Below are positions 29,716-32,220 of a DNA stretch of 32,220 bases, piece by piece; position 1 is the stretch's first letter, and every line of letters begins with the position of its first letter. The notes under the pieces are model-generated. The model worked only from the letters and a program-made list of their open reading frames with translations, did not search any database and was not told the origin of the DNA. The stretch lies in contig RFYG01000005.1 of NCBI GenBank assembly GCA_009925685.1, positions 1 to 32,220 on the forward strand. Reading direction: 5' to 3'. This DNA comes from Pseudomonadota bacterium (GTDB lineage: Bacteria; Pseudomonadota; Alphaproteobacteria; Rickettsiales; UBA1997). The translations under genes and the position numbers were made by a program.

Positions 29716-30816
29716 ATGCAGTTCGAAGTCCAAAAATCTATCATATTAAAAGCTATTTCCGATACGAATGGCGCGGTTGAAAAGAAAAACACTATTCCGG
29801 TTTTGCAGAACATAAAAATCGATGTTGCTGACGATAAGGTGGTTTTATCGGCAACTGATATGGATATTTTAATTACCTCATCTTTTGAGTGCGACATGAA
29901 AAACTCTGGTCAAACTACAGTGCCAGCGCAGATGTTTTTTGATATTATTAGAAAAATTCCGGACGGTCCAATTTTAGTCAAACTTGAAAATAAAATTAAT
30001 CTACAAATTAAGTCGGGCAAATCAAAATATAATTTGCCATGCATTGACGCTAGTGAATTTCCGGCCTTATCTGAAGGTGAAATGAATCAAGAAATTGAAA
30101 TTGATGCGGTTAAAATATGTAAAATGATTGATAAAACGCGTTTTGCTATTTCAAACGATGAGAGCCGTTATTATCTAAATGGTTTGTTTTTGCAGGGCTT
30201 CAGCAAAGAAAATATCAATCAAATCAGAACCGTTGCCACTGACGGTCATAGACTGGCATTATCTTTCATGGATAATCCAATCGAACAAGGTTTCTCAGTT
30301 ATTATTCCCAAAAAATCAGTTAATGAAATTAGAAGAATAATTGACGGAATTAAAAAAATTAAAGTTGCTGTTTCGCGTTCTAAAATCAGAATTGTCGCTG
30401 ATAAATCAATGATCATGTCAAAACTTATTGATGGCGAATTTCCTGATTACGAAAAAGTTTTACCAAAAAATAATTCGCATCTCGCCTTAATTAATCGCAA
30501 AAATTTGTTTGATTGCGTCGATAGAGTTTCAACTGTTGCCAGCGATAAACATCGTTCCGTGAAAGTAATTGTTGAAAATGGCAAAATGTCTCTTCAAGTC
30601 GGCGGTGACGATAACCCGCTAGCCTTTGAGGAACTAGATATAAACTACTCTGGAGATAGAATTGAAACTGGCTTTAATTCGCGATATATGCTTGATATAA
30701 TTAGTCAAATCGACAAGGAAGAGCTCATGATTCGTTTTCGAGATGGCATGTCGCCAGCATTAATCGAAGCACAGGATATGAGCTCGGTTTATGTCTTAAT
30801 GCCAGTTCGTGTTTAA
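29716..30816 (+). CDS. dnaN: DNA polymerase III beta sliding clamp
   Basis: Ring-shaped processivity factor of the replicative polymerase. 366 residues, the usual length (E. coli 366). MQFEVQKSIILKAISDTNGA, NTIPVLQNIKIDV, LSATDMDILITS, FAISNDESRYYLNGLFL, VATDGHRLAL, DGEFPDYEKVLP and the C-terminal YVLMPVRV (forming part of the protein-binding cleft) are all characteristic. It is followed by recF after 9 bp. dnaA is not adjacent, so the classic dnaA-dnaN-recF order is only partly kept. The 86 bp before it hold only A/T hairpins. Confidence 0.98.
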   Translation: MQFEVQKSIILKAISDTNGAVEKKNTIPVLQNIKIDVADDKVVLSATDMDILITSSFECDMKNSGQTTVPAQMFFDIIRKIPDGPILVKLENKINLQIKSGKSKYNLPCIDASEFPALSEGEMNQEIEIDAVKICKMIDKTRFAISNDESRYYLNGLFLQGFSKENINQIRTVATDGHRLALSFMDNPIEQGFSVIIPKKSVNEIRRIIDGIKKIKVAVSRSKIRIVADKSMIMSKLIDGEFPDYEKVLPKNNSHLALINRKNLFDCVDRVSTVASDKHRSVKVIVENGKMSLQVGGDDNPLAFEELDINYSGDRIETGFNSRYMLDIISQIDKEELMIRFRDGMSPALIEAQDMSSVYVLMPVRV

Positions 30817-30825
30817 TCCCAAATA

Positions 30826-31956
30826 ATGGCCACCTTAATTACAAAATTGGTTCTTAATAATTTTCGCAATTTTGATTATAAAAAATTTGATTTTGAATCG
30901 AACCAAGTTTTGTTTTATGGTGATAACGGAGTTGGAAAAACTAACACTCTTGAAGCCATAAGTGTTCTGGGTCGAAATTTAAGTCTTCGCGGGGATGATT
31001 TAGAAGAAATGTTGCAGTTGCCCAATTCCGTTCATCTTTCAAATCCGTTTTCTAATTTCACTATTTACGCCGAATTAAAAAATCATGATTACATCGATAA
31101 TATTGCTGTAAAATATGATAAAAATATTCGCAAAAAAACTTATGAATTTAATGGCGAGATAGCTTCTTCCAAGCGTCAATCGGATTTAAAAAATTACTTA
31201 GTAAACTTTATTTTTTTAACCCCTCAAATTGAACAACTATTTATATTGGGTAAATCTTATCGTCGCGATTATCTTGATAAAATTGTCTGCGACTTAGATT
31301 TAACTCATCAAAATCGATTAAGCGATTATCAAAAACTATTAAAAGAAAGGTTGTTAATTTTGCAAAAATATCGCAATCAATCAGCGGGAGAAAAGTGGCT
31401 TAATATTGTGGAACATAAAATTGCCGAGATTGGAATTGCCATAGCTTTTGCTCGGATTGAAGCTATAGAATTTTTTAATAAAGCGATCGAATCTTTTGCG
31501 TCAAATTTTCCCAAAACCAAACTTTTAGTAAAAGGCGAAGTGGAAAGCGAAATTCACGATAATTCAGCATTAAAAATTGAGAATTTATACCGCGAAAAAT
31601 TGCAAATAAATCGCCAACAAGATTTAGAAAATTTTCGTACCGATTTTGGGGTTCATCGTGCAGATTTTGATGCAATTTTTAGTGACAAAAAATCTTTAGC
31701 AACCAGATCTTCAACTGGCGAGCAAAAAGCTATGATGATATCAATTACTTTGGCGCGGGCAAAGATTTCAGCCAATTATAAGAATTTTCCGACGATTTTA
31801 ATTTTTGATGAAATAATTTCTCACCTAGATAATCAAAGAAAAATCCATCTTTTTGATGAAATTTCTCAAACAAATTTGCAAAGTTTTTATAGTGCAACAT
31901 CTCAAGATTTAATTCCCACGAATTTTCAGCAAACCATGCAAAAAATTAATATTTAG
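30826..31956 (+). CDS. recF: DNA replication and repair protein RecF
   Basis: ABC-type ATPase of the RecFOR pathway that helps load RecA at gaps behind stalled forks. 376 residues, close to E. coli RecF (357). Walker A is GDNGVGKT at 32-39, preceded by LVLNNFRNF, the usual RecF start. The C-terminal half has the ABC signature STGEQKAMMISITLARA and Walker B TILIFDEIISHLDNQRK with the D-loop. The middle part is a helical lever arm (about 115-270). It lies 9 bp after dnaN, a common pairing, and its stop is 5 bp from the stop of a convergent gene. Confidence 0.95.
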   Translation: MATLITKLVLNNFRNFDYKKFDFESNQVLFYGDNGVGKTNTLEAISVLGRNLSLRGDDLEEMLQLPNSVHLSNPFSNFTIYAELKNHDYIDNIAVKYDKNIRKKTYEFNGEIASSKRQSDLKNYLVNFIFLTPQIEQLFILGKSYRRDYLDKIVCDLDLTHQNRLSDYQKLLKERLLILQKYRNQSAGEKWLNIVEHKIAEIGIAIAFARIEAIEFFNKAIESFASNFPKTKLLVKGEVESEIHDNSALKIENLYREKLQINRQQDLENFRTDFGVHRADFDAIFSDKKSLATRSSTGEQKAMMISITLARAKISANYKNFPTILIFDEIISHLDNQRKIHLFDEISQTNLQSFYSATSQDLIPTNFQQTMQKINI

Positions 31957-31961
31957 CAAGT

Positions 31962-32220
31962 TTATAAATTTCTTGGTTCTTTAGTCAAAAGATCCAAAAG
32001 TGTGCTGTTGTTAATTTTTGGAGTCACCTTATTTGAGAATTTTGATTTGAAAAATTTGGTTAAAAATATTTCTGGTTTTTTGTTGTCAAAAAAATCATTT
32101 CTATAATTATCCCTGAAAAATTCTTGCCCAAAGAAATTAATAAAATCTCTTAAAGAATTTTTGTAGTTATTGATGAATTTTATGTTTCTTTGATGCTTTA
32201 AAACTAGTGATTTAATTGAC
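31962..32220 (-). CDS. C-terminal end of an unknown protein (cut by window edge)
   Basis: On the minus strand an open frame runs without a stop from the window end to a TAA at 31962-31964, giving 85 residues. It reads ...KHQRNIKFINNYKNSLRDF and INFFGQEFFRDN near the start, then ILE/Phe/Lys-rich sequence ending LLDLLTKEPRNL. Its amino-acid make-up and the strand-specific absence of stops in such A/T-rich DNA suggest a real gene. I do not recognise the family from this end alone. It is convergent with recF. Confidence 0.5.
   Translation of the reverse strand, partial: SIKSLVLKHQRNIKFINNYKNSLRDFINFFGQEFFRDNYRNDFFDNKKPEIFLTKFFKSKFSNKVTPKINNSTLLDLLTKEPRNL

Noticed and set aside
1-32220. CRISPR array, insertion sequence, integrase or prophage
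   Set aside because: No regularly spaced repeats of CRISPR size, no transposase or integrase motifs and no long terminal inverted repeats were seen; gene content is chromosomal.

Overview
The window is AT-rich (about 30% G+C by eye) and carries a compact, mostly housekeeping gene set that fits an alphaproteobacterium. Pointers are an RNase E with a polar insertion in its S1 domain and no long scaffold tail, a MetZ-type O-succinylhomoserine sulfhydrylase, the HAD-IIA hydrolase family typical of Alphaproteobacteria, proton-pumping complex I genes, LptF/LptG, and adjacent dnaN and recF. The low G+C, a complex I gene set broken into blocks, a lone tRNA-Ile(GAU) outside an rRNA operon and a DUF4116-type repeat protein suggest a Rickettsiales-like or otherwise streamlined lineage. 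That placement is inference, and no rRNA is present to test it.

Layout. Positions 38-7873 are mainly minus strand: rne, cutA, a secreted DUF4116-repeat protein, nuoK-nuoJ-nuoI-nuoH and pgpA, with one plus-strand gene (a GDPD-family phosphodiesterase) whose start lies 8 bp from the start of cutA. From 7964 almost everything is plus strand: metZ, yajQ, an unknown one-helix protein, then lptF-lptG (thiS lies in the opposite direction before them). A long probable operon runs from 12856 to 19300: an LPP20-type lipoprotein, a 51-residue lipoprotein, a periplasmic LPP20-like protein, a CsgG/FlgT-like lipoprotein, a HAD hydrolase, a parvulin-type PPIase, an rRNA 2'-O-methyltransferase (RlmB-like) and NAD kinase, with several stop/start overlaps. 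tRNA-Ile follows on the minus strand, then metF, infA-topA, a three-gene unit (soluble PAS/GAF histidine kinase, beta-barrel outer membrane protein, prepilin-like protein with a LamG-type domain), ftsH, dnaN-recF, and the C-terminal end of an unknown minus-strand gene cut by the window edge.

How the genes work together. Most serve core processes: respiration (nuoHIJK), methionine and one-carbon metabolism (metZ, metF), RNA processing and translation (rne, rlmB, infA, tRNA), DNA topology, replication and repair (topA, dnaN, recF), membrane protein quality control (ftsH), phospholipid and LPS handling (pgpA, lptFG). Two gene sets are less ordinary and are the best candidates for an undescribed system. 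One is the envelope lipoprotein cluster at 12856-15783, whose families recall flagellar H-ring proteins (FlgP/FlgT) and CsgG although no flagellar or curli genes are in the window. The other is the kinase/porin/pseudopilin unit at 23603-27596.

Sequence-level signals include very few Shine-Dalgarno sequences (clear only for rne and the DUF4116 gene), a hairpin over the rne start codon, a GC-rich perfect palindrome in the 5' end of rlmB, and a three-copy 12-bp tandem repeat upstream of the lipoprotein operon. Nothing resembling a CRISPR array, transposase or integrase was found.
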